Below, one piece after another: positions 1 through 11,160 of a stretch of DNA of 64,000 nucleotides. Source of the DNA: Hyperoodon ampullatus (Eukaryota > Chordata > Mammalia > Artiodactyla > Ziphiidae); assembly GCA_949752795.1 (NCBI GenBank), contig OX457074.1, positions 34,643,980 to 34,707,979 of the forward strand, given 5' to 3'. The notes below the pieces were generated by a model. It had not been told where the DNA came from and did no database searches. It saw only the letters and a list, made by a program, of their open reading frames with translations. Numbering within the stretch: the first letter of the stretch is position 1; each line of letters opens with the position of its first letter. The position numbers were made by a program, and so were the translations under genes.

Positions 1-2034
1 GGTTGAGCAGGTATTTCTGCCCATGGCAGAGGTTTGGTCGATGCCTAATGCAGATAGATACACAGTGCACAGTGAAGGGGAGAAAGGAGGCCAAAGGGAA
101 GAGAAAAATGTCTTATGTTTAAATTTTTCTTGTCTTGCCATAAAATATGAACTTTATTTCATATATATATGTATATATGCAGGTATATATACTGGTATAT
201 TTGATTTGTTGGCATTTTATTCAGGATATTTGATTTTACGTATGAATCAGTCACTATGTTCCATTTTTTATCCTATAATATATATATTAGGCTCTAGGAT
301 CAGAGATACGAAATTTTTTCATTTCTTTCTAAAGATTTGGCTTATTTCATAACATAAACGTTTCACAAAAGTGAAGAACTGACCTGTAAGACTGTTTGTG
401 GTTAGCCCTTTTTTAAAGAGGGTAGACGTTTGGTTTCTTTCCATAAATATTTTTTCTCTACTGCATTTTTAAATTCAGCAATCATATTTTTTACTAGAAA
501 AATTTCTGATCTCATGTCAGTTTCCATTCCCTGTTTTCCTGTTTCCATTTTTTATAAGGTTATTAAAATTACAAAGATGAATTAACTTCTTTGATGTTTT
601 TCTTTTCCAACAAAAATCTAAGACTTAGATTATACTTTGAAATGTATTTAAGATAGAAAATATTTTCATATGCTTTTATCAAGATTACTTCATTTGCTCC
701 TTATTATGGACTTATAAGCCAGACGGGGCAATTTATATAAGATAAAACTTAGAAATGCATGGAATATCACAGCTTTGACATGAATTAGCATGATAAGAAT
801 TTAGGAAAATGAAAAAGGAAGTGAATTTATAGAGACGTAAAATTGACACTTTAAAAAGTAAATGAATAAGCCCAACATCTGGAATGTTATGCTATTCAAT
901 AAATGTTTATTGAATGAATGAACAAAATTCCCTTAGCTGCAAGTCAGTTGGAGTTAGCAGTGGAAGATAATTAAGCCTCAGTCTGACCTCTTATATGGGG
1001 TTAGCATTCATATCATGAGCCTCTTGTGAAAAGCAGAAATTTGAAAACCCAGATGAATAGGCCCAGTAGAAAAAGAAATATTTCTCTAAGACTTTTACAA
1101 TTTTCTTTCTATTATTGGTCTTATTACATATCTCACTTTTCTATTTGTCTTCTGTTTCACTTCTATAATAAATCAGCCTTCATTTCTGGATAAATTGGAC
1201 TTCACTGTTATCAATATTGTTTTTCCATCTTTTCATTAACAAGCTTAACAGCAGCAACAAAAAGCAAAGTAACCTTCACCTTTCGACTGAAAAAATTCGG
1301 TTGCAATAACCGTTCAATTTCAGGTTCATCCTCTCCTGCTCTTCTACATTCAACCTGGAGAGGTGATCATGGGTCTGCATTGAGGGCAGCCTAGAGGGTG
1401 GTCTGCATGAGTGAGGTTGGGGTCATTGCAGGGGCAGGGTGAGGGGTCAGGCTTTCCCTACTGCACCTGGAGGATTTATAAATGGGAATATTTTAGTCTC
1501 TGGCACAGGCCACTCCTTAGCCTGAGAGAGCACAAATATTTACAGAAGGAAAACCAAATAGGAGCACTGCTGCATTGCTGGGCTGGGCTGCCGAACTTAA
1601 TGAAGGGTTTCTTTCTCCCTATGCATTTCAAAGCAGCCTGAACTAAGGATACTGAAGCAAACAGCATATCTGAGATTTAATGGAAAGGAAAACATACACG
1701 TAGCATAAAAGCCCCATTATCATCCCTTAGCACTTAATTTTGGGTAAAGTGCATCGCAGTGATGTTTTGATGCACCACTCTGTCCCCCTGCCCGGGAAGC
1801 AGGTCAGCTCCTCAGGCAGTGACACGGCTGGATGGCAACCATCACGAGCCTCAGCCTCTTGCAGACCAAGAAGCAGTGATGTGCATCTATATTGGGTAGA
1901 TTTATGGTGCTATGACATCTACCAGCAGTGCCAGGGAGCAAGCCCCAGAGTCTGCAGTGATCTCTATAAGCTATAAGCTGTGATGGGAAGGCAAGGTCTA
2001 CCAGGTGCCTTATAGGCTTGGCACATAACTTGAT
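1..2034. other. AT-rich intergenic stretch, no gene seen
   Basis: No exon-like open frame, tRNA or recent transposon is visible. The only recognisable piece is a short stretch near 888-925 (TTCAATAAATGTTTATTGAATGAATGAAC), which resembles the 3' terminus typical of ancient L2/MIR elements. Short open frames here are within chance expectation for AT-rich DNA. Confidence 0.6.
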
Positions 2035-2930
2035 AACTTGCTTTTCTTTTCTCCTTTGGTCTTTTTGTTTTTAATTGGGATAACTAACAAACAGTAACAT
2101 GCGCATGTTACCACAACACAGAGCAAGATAGAAAACATTTCCATCTCCCCAGAAAGTTCCTTGAGTCCTTTTTCATCGATCCACCCCCCAAAACCAACCA
2201 CTATTTGGAGTTTGATCACCATGGCTTAGTTATGCCTCTGCTGACATCACACAACATACATTCTTTCATGCTTGGGCTTCTTTTACTCAATGTAACTGAC
2301 TAAGATTCATCCATGTTGTTGAGTGTAACAGTAGTTCATTCTTTTTTTTATTAACGAGTAATATTATTTTGTACAAATATGAAACAGTTTATTCTTCTGT
2401 TGATGAACATTTGCGTTGTTGACTTTAGGCTACTATAATAGAGTTGCTTTAAACTTGTTTTTGTGCGAATATCTTTGGAAACATATGCACTGATTTCTCT
2501 TGGGTAGAATTGCTAGGTCAGATTCAGTAGGAAAATGCTTAACCTAAAAAAAAAAAAAAAAAAAAAGAACAGTTTTCTGAAGAGGCTGAACCACTTTACG
2601 CTCCAAATAGCAATGTATGAGAATTTCAGTTGGTTAACATCCTTAAAGTTACTTGGCCTTGTCAGATCTTTTAATTTCAGCCATTCAGGTGTGGTGGGCA
2701 GGTACAGCGATATCTCATTTGGGTTTTAATTTCACTGATGAATAGTGATGCTGGGCACCAACCTTTCAAATGCTGTTTGACAATTTGGGTACCTTCTTTG
2801 TGTAGGGTTAGATTGAGTTTTTTGCATATTTTAAGTGGGTTGTTTGCTTTTGGTTTTGATTTACAGGATTTATTTTTCTGACAATGAGTTCTTAGCTAAA
2901 TATGTGTGTGTGTATCACTCTACTATTCCT
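2035..2930 (-). repeat. Old L1 (LINE-1) 3' fragment, antisense
   Basis: Read on the minus strand this matches the end of L1 ORF2 and the 3' UTR. On the plus strand the usual antisense landmarks appear in order: a 'catccatgttgttgagtg' block, a 'gaattgctaggtca' block, an 'agcaatgtatgagaatttcag' block and a 'gatctcatttgggttttaatttc' block. It is strongly diverged, so it is an old mammalian L1. An A-run of about 22 bases at 2547-2566 interrupts it and may be an expanded A-tract or the scar of another insertion. Coding capacity is gone. Confidence 0.7.
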
Positions 2931-3039
2931 TAATTTTGTATTCTCATCTATAAAATGGGCCTAACACTATTTTTGAAGATTAAATGAGTTTATGTATTGT
3001 GCCTGATACCACTTCTGTTTCCATGTCCCTGAATCAATA

Positions 3040-4180
3040 CATTTCAAAAAGAAAAGTATAAATTAATATCAAACCATAAAACAAAAGGCCCTACCATTCA
3101 TAAATTTAAAAACCCTTCCTAATCAATTCTTAAATCAAAGAGGAAATATAACAATCTGTAAAACTTCTGAAAATTAACAACAATGAAAATGTTATATATT
3201 AGACCCTATGAAATAGAGCTAAAGCATTACTCAGAGAAAACTTTTGTCTTCAATAAACATTTTAAATGAAAGAATGATAATGAGTTAAGCATTCAACTCA
3301 AGAAATCAGAATAATCACAAAAAAGCAAATACAGTAAAAAAGAATGAATTAAGATAAAAAAGAAAATAAATTAGAAAACAGAAAAGGAAAGAATTAAAAA
3401 ATAATTTCAAGATCTGGTTCTTTGAAAAATAAAATAAAAATAAATTAACTTTCATCTAACTTATAATTTAAAAGTAAGCTCAAAAAATAAGAAATAAGAG
3501 GAAAAAATCACAAATGCAGAGAAAAATTAGAAGAATTACAAGTAACCACTTTCCTCTACTTTGTGAAAATAAACTTGAAAACTTGAATAAAATACTTTCC
3601 TAGGAAAATAATCTTTATTCAGATTGACACCAGATGATATGAAAAGTCTAAACACATCAATTATGGCAGAAGAGTCAGAGACAGTTGTCTCGAGCTATAC
3701 AAAACACCTAAACATGGTTAGCTTCAAGGAGGAAACCTTCCAAATCTTTAAAGGACAGATAACTGCTGTTTTATTAAACTATTCCCAGGAAAAAATATGA
3801 ACCATTTTTAGAAAAATAAAAAAGATACATTGAACTACATACAATCATAAATTTATGAATTAAAAAAACTACTGTAGGCAAAGTCAAAAGACAAACAATA
3901 AATGGGAAGACACATTTCCAACTCCTATCACTAATGTTTAAAATTTTCTCCAAGTCAATAAGAAAAGACAGTAACCTAATAGAAAATTGAGCAAAGTATG
4001 TGCACACAGTTCACAGAAAATACATATGACTCTGAAATGTATTCATATACCCTTAACCTCACTCACAATAGAAATGTAAATTAGAACTAGAATCAAAGAA
4101 CATTATTCATAACTAGACTGGCAACACAAAAGCCAGTTAGGATGGCTGCATGAGTAATGGTGATTACCAATTAAAGGAAT
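3040..4180 (+). repeat. Highly decayed L1/HAL1-like ORF2 remnant
   Basis: An A-rich plus-strand stretch keeps several L1 ORF2 landmarks in order: 'ctggttctttgaaaa' near 3415, which encodes the conserved SWFFEK-like region, then a block near 3950-4090 resembling the post-RT 'caaagaaatgcaaatt' region. Frames are destroyed throughout. It could be L1M or the related HAL1, and I cannot separate them by eye. An unrelated AT-rich join near 4180-4260 follows. Confidence 0.5.
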
Positions 4181-4420
4181 ATATATATTTTTTTAAATCT
4201 TGAATTAATTTATATATTTTTATTAGGCAAAATATTCAAAAATTTTAATATATTATAAAAGGATGTACCATGAAAAGTCTTCCGCCTAACCCTGACCACT
4301 CAATTCCCTTCCCCAAAGATAACTATGTTATCAGTTTCCAAGTAATCTTCCAGAAATATTTTAATTATAGTCATTCAGTCATTTATTCATTCTGTTACTC
4401 ATTTAAAAAACATTTGTTGA

Positions 4421-4730
4421 GGGCTTCCCCGGTGGCGCAGTGGTTAAGAATCCGCCTGCCAATGCAGGGGACACGGGTTCGAGCCCTGGTCCGGGAAGAT
4501 CCCACATGCCACGGAGCAACTAAGCCCGTGTGCCACAACTACTGAGCCTGCGCTCTAGAGCCTGCGTGCCACAACTACTGAAGCCTGTGCTCCTAGAGCC
4601 CGTGCTCCACAACAAGAGAAGCCACCACCATGAGAAGCCCATGCACCACAACGAAGAGTAACCCCACTTGCTGCAACCAGAGAAAGCCAGTGCGCAGCAA
4701 CGAAGACCCAATGCAGCCAAAAAAAAAAAA
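4421..4730 (+). mobile_element. CHR-type SINE, long form
   Basis: A tRNA-derived head carries pol III promoter-like boxes: A-box region TGGCGCAGTGG near 4432 and B-box GGGTTCGAGCC near 4474. A repetitive CACAACTACTGAGCC body, GAAGACCCAATGCAGCC and an A-tail follow. The matching ATTTGTTGA flanks at 4412-4420 and 4732-4740 are the target-site duplication. Long-form copies share the ACTACTGA repeats and differ from the shorter copies ending in GAGAGGCCCGCGTACC. It inserted at the start of an L2-like relic, of which the flanking duplication is a part. Confidence 0.93.
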
Positions 4731-4731
4731 A

Positions 4732-5375
4732 ATTTGTTGAGCACCTACTATGAGCAAGGTACTGAGGATTTAGTAGCAGAGAGAGGTTTCCTCAAAATAA
4801 TTTTGCCGTCATAGAATTTTCCTTCTAGTTGGGGAGATAGGGGGAATAAGATGTAAAAAATGTAAATAATAACAAGTGTTACAAAGAAGAAAAGTAAAGC
4901 AAAGAAGCGGATATGAAATAATGATACGGGATGGTTTGAAATATTAGAAATGGAGGTAAGGATAGACCTCACTGAGAAAATGGCTTTTGAGTGAAGACTT
5001 GAAGAAACAGGGGGAGCCATCCAGGAAGGGACTAACGGCAGAAAAGCCTGGAAGAGAGAAGATGCCCATGAAGACTAGTACGGCTGGAGCAGAGTGGATG
5101 AGAGTAAGAGTAGGGGAGCCATGGTCCTGCAGGTCACCCTAAGGACTCTGAAGAGGAATCTTTGAAGGGCAGAAGAGGCCCCTTTAAGAAGAACAACCCT
5201 GACTGTGTTGACAACAGACAACCCAGAAGCAAGTACAGAAGCAATGACCCATCTGGAGAGCTATCTCGGTCACCCCACAAGAGATGAGGGTGATGTGGAC
5301 CCAGGTGGTGGCAATGAGGTTGGTAACAATAAGTTGAATCCCAGATATATTTTGAATGTAGAACAGCTATGTACT
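4732..5375 (+). repeat. Ancient L2/MIR-like relic
   Basis: The sequence follows a familiar pattern of ancient mammalian repeats: TTTGTTGAGCACCTACTATG, then 'ttctagttggggaga', 'gaagacttgaagaaa', 'ctggagcagagtggatgagag' and 'cccagatatattttgaatgtagaa'. I take it as an L2-class 3' region, but the family name is uncertain. Similar relics recur at about 10.2-11.2, 30.6-31.1 and 59.6 kb. No reading frame survives. Confidence 0.5.
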
Positions 5376-5479
5376 TATTCCCCCGTCCCTTTCTAATCCA
5401 CATATGTAGCATACAAGGTATATTGTTCTAAAACAGCCTTTTGGGTTTCATAATGTATCTTGGCAAATTTTTCCGCTTG

Positions 5480-5830
5480 AGTAAATGAAGAGTTTTCTCA
5501 TTCTTCTAGGATTGTACTTTATTCCACTGTATGAATGTTACCATAATTTATTTAACCAGTCTTATACTGATGGATGTTTAGATTATTTCCTGACCTTTTG
5601 CTATCACTCAGTGTGCCAAAATGAATAATCTCGTATATGTGTCACATTAGACGTTTGAGAATATGTTGGCAGGATAAATTCATAGAACAGAATTTGCTTA
5701 GTCAATGGGTGCTTGTATTCATAATTTTGACAGATATCTCCTGATTACCATCTATTAAAATTGTTCAAGATGACACTCCCACCAGAAGGCGTGAGAGTTT
5801 CTGTTTCCGTAGAGCCTTGAGAATAGATCC
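5480..5830 (-). repeat. Old L1 3' fragment, antisense
   Basis: Plus-strand blocks such as 'cactgtatgaatgttaccataatttatttaaccag', 'tgatggatgtttag' and 'cactcccaccagaaggcgtgagag' are the reverse complement of the end of L1 ORF2 and 3' UTR. It is old and diverged, with no flanking duplication that I can find. Confidence 0.65.
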
Positions 5831-6074
5831 AAGATCATAGGTGTTCCTTCCGCTCCTACTTTAGCAACAATATACCAAAGATTTTCTAGCTTTCTGCTCC
5901 ATATTTTTATAAAAACTGAGTATTTATGTATCGCTGTAGGGGATTCACTTAAAGATTGTCCACAATGTTATAATACAGGTTTAACATTTGATAAAACTCC
6001 ATATTCATTCCCGACTTAAAATAAATCTTAACTCAGAATAAATGGGCATTTCTTTTACTTCAAAAAAGAGATTT

Positions 6075-6269
6075 AGGGCTTTCCTGGTGGTGCAGTGGTT
6101 GAGAGTCCGCCTGCGGGTTCGTGCCCTGGTCTGGGAAGATCCCACATGCCACGGAGCAGCTGGGCCCATGAGCCATGGCCACTGAGCCTGCGTGTCCGGA
6201 GCCTGTGCTCCGCAACGGGAGAGGCCGCAACAGTGAGAGGCCCACGTACTGCAAAAAAAAAAAAAAAAA
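6075..6269 (+). mobile_element. CHR-type SINE, short form with internal deletion
   Basis: It starts AGGGCTTTCCTGGTGGTGCAG and ends CCCACGTACTGC followed by 17 A. It lacks about 15 bases between GTCCGCCTGC and GGGTTCGTGCCC, where the other copies have CGATGCAGGGGACAC. This removes the spacer between the A and B boxes. No clear target-site duplication was found. It could be a deletion in this copy or inherited from its source. Confidence 0.88.
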
Positions 6270-6980
6270 CAGACAAGAAAGAAAAAGAAAGGGTACAAAT
6301 CCAATTACTTATAAGTAATGTATTGATATACATAAAAATAACATAAAAGTGAAGCTTTTAGAAGTTCTTTCTGTCAAAATGAAATATCTGACACTATAAA
6401 TTCTATTTTAAATTAAATTTAAAAGTTAAATATAGTAAAAAAAATTTAGCTTACAGTGATTATATGGAAAACAAATTATGGTGGAGCACAGGACCATGGT
6501 AAAAAGAATGTTTTTACTAAATTAAGAAATCTAGGAACAGAAATGCAGTTGAAAATAGCTTTGGTATATACATAATTTCAAAATTGAATTCAAAATTGAC
6601 ATTGTACTAATTGAAATAGAAGCTGTGCTTGTCAAAACTTACCAAAGTTTAAGATAATTTTTAAAATAAGTCACATTGAAAAATACATTTTCCAGGGAAA
6701 TACCAGTGACAAGATGTTAAAGCAAGAGATGGCTAAAAAACTGATCATATAAATATGTTTCAAAATGCTTATTCTGTTTATGTTCATTTTAATTTTCAAG
6801 GACTCTATAGTTGTCCTGATCTTAGGGGGCTCCTCCCAGGTGTCTTATTTTTTGGTTCTCTCCTGCACACAAGCTGTCCCATAATCTAGGATATACCTTC
6901 ATTAGATTCATGAATCTCTTCCCAATTTCCTTCACCACAGTCTCTCCTGTTTTTGAGAGCATTCTTAGGTTTAAATTTCT
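6270..6980. other. AT-rich stretch, no gene seen
   Basis: I see no exon, RNA gene or confident repeat. The last 150 bases may already belong to the L1 fragment that follows. Confidence 0.5.
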
Positions 6981-7050
6981 TGGATGTGTAAAAATTTGCA
7001 AAGGATGTGGATAGACATTTCTCCAGAGAAGATATAAAAATGGCCAACAA

Positions 7051-7257
7051 TGGGCCTCCCTGGTGGCGTGGTGGTTGAGAGTCAGCCTGCCGATGCAGGG
7101 GACGCGGGTTCGTGCCCCGGTCTGGGAGGATCCCACGTGCCGTGGAGCGGCTGGGCCTGTGAGCCATGGCCACTGAGCCTGTGCATCCAGAGCCTGTGCT
7201 CCGCAATGGGAGAGGCCACAGCAGTGAGAGGCCCGTGTAACGCAAAAAAAAAAAAAA
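7051..7257 (+). mobile_element. CHR-type SINE, short form, inside old L1
   Basis: A complete short-form copy with A-tail. The flanks AAAAATGGCCAACAA at 7036-7050 and 7258-7272 are identical, a perfect 15-bp target-site duplication that shows exactly where it entered the older L1. The duplication starts at an A-run, as expected for cleavage by L1 endonuclease. Confidence 0.95.
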
Positions 7258-7376
7258 AAAAATGGCCAACAAGTACATGAAAAGATGTTCAATGTAATTA
7301 TACATCAGGGAAATGTAAATCAACACCCCAGTGACATACCATTTCACACCTACTAGGATGAGTCAAATCAAAAAGT

Positions 7377-7504
7377 CAGATAAGATGTAGAGAAACTGGA
7401 GCCCTCATACATGCCTGGTGGGAGTGTAAAGTGGTCCAGTCAGATAAGATGTAGAGAAACTGGAGCCCTCATACATGCCTGGTGGGAGTGTAAAGTGGTC
7501 CAGT
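7377..7504. repeat. Perfect 2 x 64-bp tandem duplication
   Basis: Positions 7377-7440 and 7441-7504 are identical base for base. Each unit begins CAGATAAGATGTAG and ends GTGGTCCAGT. AGT also precedes the first unit, so the break has a 3-base microhomology. The surrounding L1 is well diverged, so perfect identity means the duplication is much younger than the L1, or is an assembly error. Confidence 0.95.
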
Positions 7505-7752
7505 TGCTTTGAAAAACAAATGGCAGTTCATCATCTCATTCATCATAGAACTCTACTTACAGGTGTCTACAGCCACCTGACTTGTCTTGGTGCCTACCTG
7601 TGGCACTTACTCTCTGCTTTAGTACACTCAGCATTACCCCCCAAAAAAAAGAAAAAAGAAAAGAAAAGCTATGCTTCCTATACAATTTTGCCTTGTAATT
7701 CTGTCTTGTAAGTCCTTTCCCACTTTTACTTGCATTCTAATGTCCTCTACAT

Positions 7753-7990
7753 CAGCGGTCCCCAACCTTTTTGGCACCAGGGACTGGTTTCGTGGAAGAC
7801 AGTTTTCCCACGGATGGGGGGGTGGGGTGGTGATGGATGGCTCAGGAGGTAATGCGAGCAATGGGGAGCGATGGGGAGCGTCAGATGAAGCTTCTCTTGC
7901 TCGCCTGCCGCTCGCCTCCTGCTGTGCGGCCTGGTTCCTAACAGGCTGCAGACTGGTACGGGTCCACGGCCCGGGGTTTGGGGACCCCTG
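7753..7990 (+). mobile_element. hAT-type miniature DNA transposon (238 bp)
   Basis: The element begins CAGCGGTCCCCAACC and ends GGTTTGGGGACCCCTG. These are imperfect terminal inverted repeats, with about 14 of 16 bases pairing. It is flanked on both sides by CTCTACAT (7745-7752 and 7991-7998). An exact 8-bp duplication is the signature of hAT transposases. It has no coding capacity, so it was mobilised in trans. A second copy of the same family lies at 34,908-35,148 in the opposite orientation. I recall the family from mammals but will not name it. Confidence 0.9.
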
Positions 7991-8017
7991 CTCTACATGG
8001 TAAAATATGGCCACAAG

Positions 8018-8479
8018 GAGTTGAACGGTGGCCCCAGCAAAAGGTATGTCCACCTCCTGAGCCACAGAATCTGTGAATGTGACCTTATTTTAAAAAAGCA
8101 ACTTTGCAGATGTAATGAAGTCAATGGTCTTGAGATGGGAATCATCCTAGATTATGCAAGTGAGCCCTAAGTCCAATGACATGGGTCCTTATAAGAGACA
8201 GACAGAAAATGAGAAGACACAAACACAGAAGTGAATGCCATATGAAGATGTAGGCAAAGATTGGGGTTAGGCAGCCACAAGCCAAGGAATGTCTGAAGCC
8301 ACCAGAATCTAGAAGACACAAGGAAAGATTCTCCCTCTTCAGCCTTCAGAGGGAATATGGCCCTGCCGACAGCTTGACTTTGGACTTTTGGCCTCCTGGA
8401 CTATGAGAGAATAAATTTCTGTTCTTTGAAGTCACCAAGTTTGTGAGAATTTGTTATGGCAATCCTAGGAAACTGATTA
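8018..8479 (+). repeat. MLT1-type (MaLR) LTR remnant
   Basis: Landmarks of mammalian-wide MaLR LTRs appear in order: 'gaatgtgaccttatttt', 'gcagatgtaatgaagt', 'gggtccttataagagacaga', 'gccctgccgacagcttgactttggactt', 'agagaataaatttctgtt' and 'cctaggaaactgatta'. AATAAA near 8410 is the old LTR polyadenylation signal. Further copies of this family are at about 13.9 kb and 32.8-33.3 kb. This is an old endogenous retrovirus-like LTR without internal sequence. Confidence 0.65.
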
Positions 8480-8612
8480 AATGACATTTCTGCTGTTGCC
8501 GTCTACAGAATCAACTAATCTCTAGACTTTTGCACTCAGAACTAAGTTCAATTCCTACCAGCTAGAGCTGTTCTAAGTTAGACTGAGAGAGTCAATATGA
8601 GTCTGTCTTTAC

Positions 8613-8819
8613 TTTTTTTTTTTTTTCCCCAGTACGCGGGCCTCTCACTGTTGTGGTCTCTCCCGTTGCGGAGCACAGGCTCCGGACATGCAGGCTCAGC
8701 GGCCATGGCTCACAGGCCCAGCCACTCCGCGGCATGTGGAAACTTCCCGGACCGGGGCACAAACCCGTGTCCCCTGTATTGGCAGGCGGACTCTCAACCA
8801 CTGCGCCACCAGGGGAGCC
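8613..8819 (-). mobile_element. CHR-type SINE, short form
   Basis: A T-run followed by GTACGCGGGCCTCTCACTG and ending GCGCCACCAGGGGAGCC shows a complete minus-strand copy. The flanks CTGTCTTTAC (8603-8612 and 8820-8829) are a 10-bp target-site duplication. The head carries G where most copies have A (ACCAGGGGAGCC rather than ACCAGGGAAGCC). Confidence 0.94.
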
Positions 8820-8829
8820 CTGTCTTTAC

Positions 8830-9395
8830 ATTTTTACATTAAAACGAATCCTGACTTTTCTTCTAAGTCCATGATATATTCCACTAATCTTCCAAACTGT
8901 GGATTCAGTCCAGCTAATTTCCCATTTATTGATCCAGGACAACAGCTTTGTCAGGATGAGTTCCAAATTCAGATTAATTTTCCTTTTCACTGAGACTTTT
9001 TAAACAGAGTTTAATGATAGTAAAGCGCACTTTCCAACCTCCTTCTGAAAATTTAACTCCATACCAAGTAGGGGAACCCAAGAAGATAGGAACAAATTAA
9101 ATATCCCACTTCCAGCCTTGGTTCCATCCCTGCCCTGGTGTCTCACAACCATTTTTTACTGAAGTTTAGAAATCTAATAATCATTTGCTTTTTAATCCAA
9201 AATTCATGTTATCCCCATGATAGCAATACACTCACATTCTGATATGCTGTCTAAATGGGAAAAAAGAGAGAAAGTTATGCATGACACCTCAAAATTGTCA
9301 GTGTTTGTATATATGTTTGTATAGAAGTGTGTCACTGTGTGATCATCTGTCTTACATATCCCAGAAGAAAGAGGGAACCAGTGCTTTATAGGAAA
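8830..9395. other. Unassigned sequence, no gene seen
   Basis: No coding, RNA or confident repeat signal is visible. Confidence 0.5.
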
Positions 9396-9645
9396 CTACT
9401 GTGGCAGAATGGGAAAATGCAAGAATTAGGGGGTCATCTCGTCTGGGTTTTAACCCTGGCTTCTCCATGGCCTGTGTAAACTTTGGGAGGTTCCTTATTT
9501 TCACTGAGACCTAGTTTCTTCGTCTATAAAATGACGTTGATCGTAATCACCTTGTAGGGTTGGATTGGATATAATGGGATGGCTCATGCAAGCAACCAGG
9601 TACAGTGACTGGCACATTAATAGGCCTTTAAAAACAACCTGTTTT
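9396..9645 (+). repeat. MIR SINE relic
   Basis: MIR landmarks in order: 'tctgggttttaaccctggcttctcca', 'gacctagtttcttcgtctataaaatga', 'accttgtagggttgg' and 'agtgactggcacattaat'. MIR is an ancient mammalian tRNA-derived SINE. Divergence is high, as expected. Confidence 0.75.
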
Positions 9646-10194
9646 CTTCCCCGAACCTCATCCCCTCTCTCTTTTTCTCCTTCCAAGCCTTCCCCAAGTT
9701 TTTAAGCTTGAATACACATGGCTCCATTTGTGGGCTAAGGCTTCCCTCAGTTCCTGATTTAAGACCATCAACATCAGGATAGATATAGATATATATAGAT
9801 ATATATCATAGCCTCACCCACTTTAAAGTCCCCCATCAGCCTCATTGTTTTGGAATGAACTCACCCTACCAGAGCCAGGATCCATCCCTGGAATTCTTCT
9901 AGACCATCGACTTGACCCAGGAGCATTCCCCAGCCCAACATGATTGCTTACCCATTGGAGTTCTTACCACTTTCTCTTCATAGCTTTCCAATCCTTGCCC
10001 TTCCCCAGACTCTAAAGTTGATAGGTAGTTGCCCTAATTACTGCCAACCCTCTTCTCTGAGGATAGGGTCAAGTGCACATTGACTCATTCCCTTGACTAT
10101 CATTTTCTTGCTACCCACCCCAAGTTTTGGGCCTCCACCTACATCACCTCTTTTGCCCCTTTCTCTTATCTGAGTGGATACCAGTACTGAGAAT

Positions 10195-11160
10195 TCATCG
10201 ATTCGATTATTCAACAAATTGAACAGTAGCAGAGCCTGTTTTAGGAGCCAAGGACACCCCAATAAACAGAATAACTGTGCTCTCATGTAGTTCATATGCT
10301 ATTGACAAAGATGGAAAATGCATCAATAGTAAAAAATACAAGAAAGGTAAATAAAAAGTTCCTTGAAGAAAATAAATAAGGTGATGCAGTGGGTGAAGGG
10401 AGGTGACATTTGACCCAAGAGATGGATGAAGGGAAGAAGCTGGCCTTGCAAAAGTCTGAAAGCTGAGCCTTCCTCCCAGGGGTTCGAGCTCCTCTAACCA
10501 GGCTGCCAGGTCTGGGTCTGGATTCCGTAGCCAGGTAGTTTTCCAAGAACTTCACTCCACCCTGATGAGAGGGTCTCTGTGGGTCACAGTTCTCAAAATC
10601 CCCTCCACTCCCAAGTCTCTGAGGCTCTAGGATATTTTCAGCACTTTTTTCACACTCACAGCAGGTCAACTAGAATCCAAATCCTCAAGTCTTTATTCAC
10701 TCATTAATCAGTTCATTCAAAACAAATGTTGATTTAATGTCAACAGTATTGTAAGCAATGTAATAGGTGATGTGGGTTACAAAGATGAATAAGACGTGGC
10801 CTCAAGGAGCTTACAGGTAAAGTTGACTGTAATCACAGGTCACATTTATAGGTATGGCAGAGATACTGTTGGAAGGGTTAGCATTAGCTAAAACATTGTG
10901 TGTGGGGGGGGGATGGGTTGGGGGGCCTTCTAAGCCGAGCTAAAGAGATTGAAATGGGAGCCACTGAAGGGTTTAATGTACCATAAAATGATCAGATAGG
11001 AGAGTAATGAAATAGGCCAGGGGAGAGCTGGGGAGGGGGCTGTGAACTAAGGCAGAGGCAGTGAGGATGGCACAGAGGGGATGGATACAAAAGGTTTTAA
11101 GAGGTGGAATAGACTGCATATTTCTAAACATCTGCCAGTCTAATGAGGAAGACATTACTG
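10195..11160 (+). repeat. Ancient L2-like relics (two or three pieces)
   Basis: Pieces near 10,203-10,450 ('ttcaacaaattgaac...gccaaggacacccc...tctcatgtagttca'), 10,690-10,830 ('aagatgaataagacgtggcctcaaggagcttaca') and 10,920-11,110 ('gagccactgaagggtttaatgtaccataaaatgatcagatagg') match the L2-class pattern. The A-run in 'gtgtggggggggg' near 10,900 is low complexity. Piece boundaries are approximate and family names uncertain. Confidence 0.45.

Larger units (their letters stand above)
6981..7530 (+). repeat. Old L1 ORF2 3' fragment, split by a SINE
   Basis: The L1 landmarks 'gacatttctccagagaagatataaaaatggccaacaa' (7010-7050) and 'gaaaagatgttcaa...gaaatgtaaatcaa' (7278-7322) are the two halves of the post-RT region of L1 ORF2, separated by the SINE. 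The 'ggagccctcatacatgcctggtggga' block after them is also L1-like and has been tandemly duplicated. Frames are broken. Confidence 0.75.

Noticed and set aside
4421..4740. Ruminant-type Bov-tA or BovB elements
   Set aside because: SINE heads, bodies and tails match the CHR type, and no BovB-like or Bov-tA sequence was recognised anywhere. This argues against a ruminant source.
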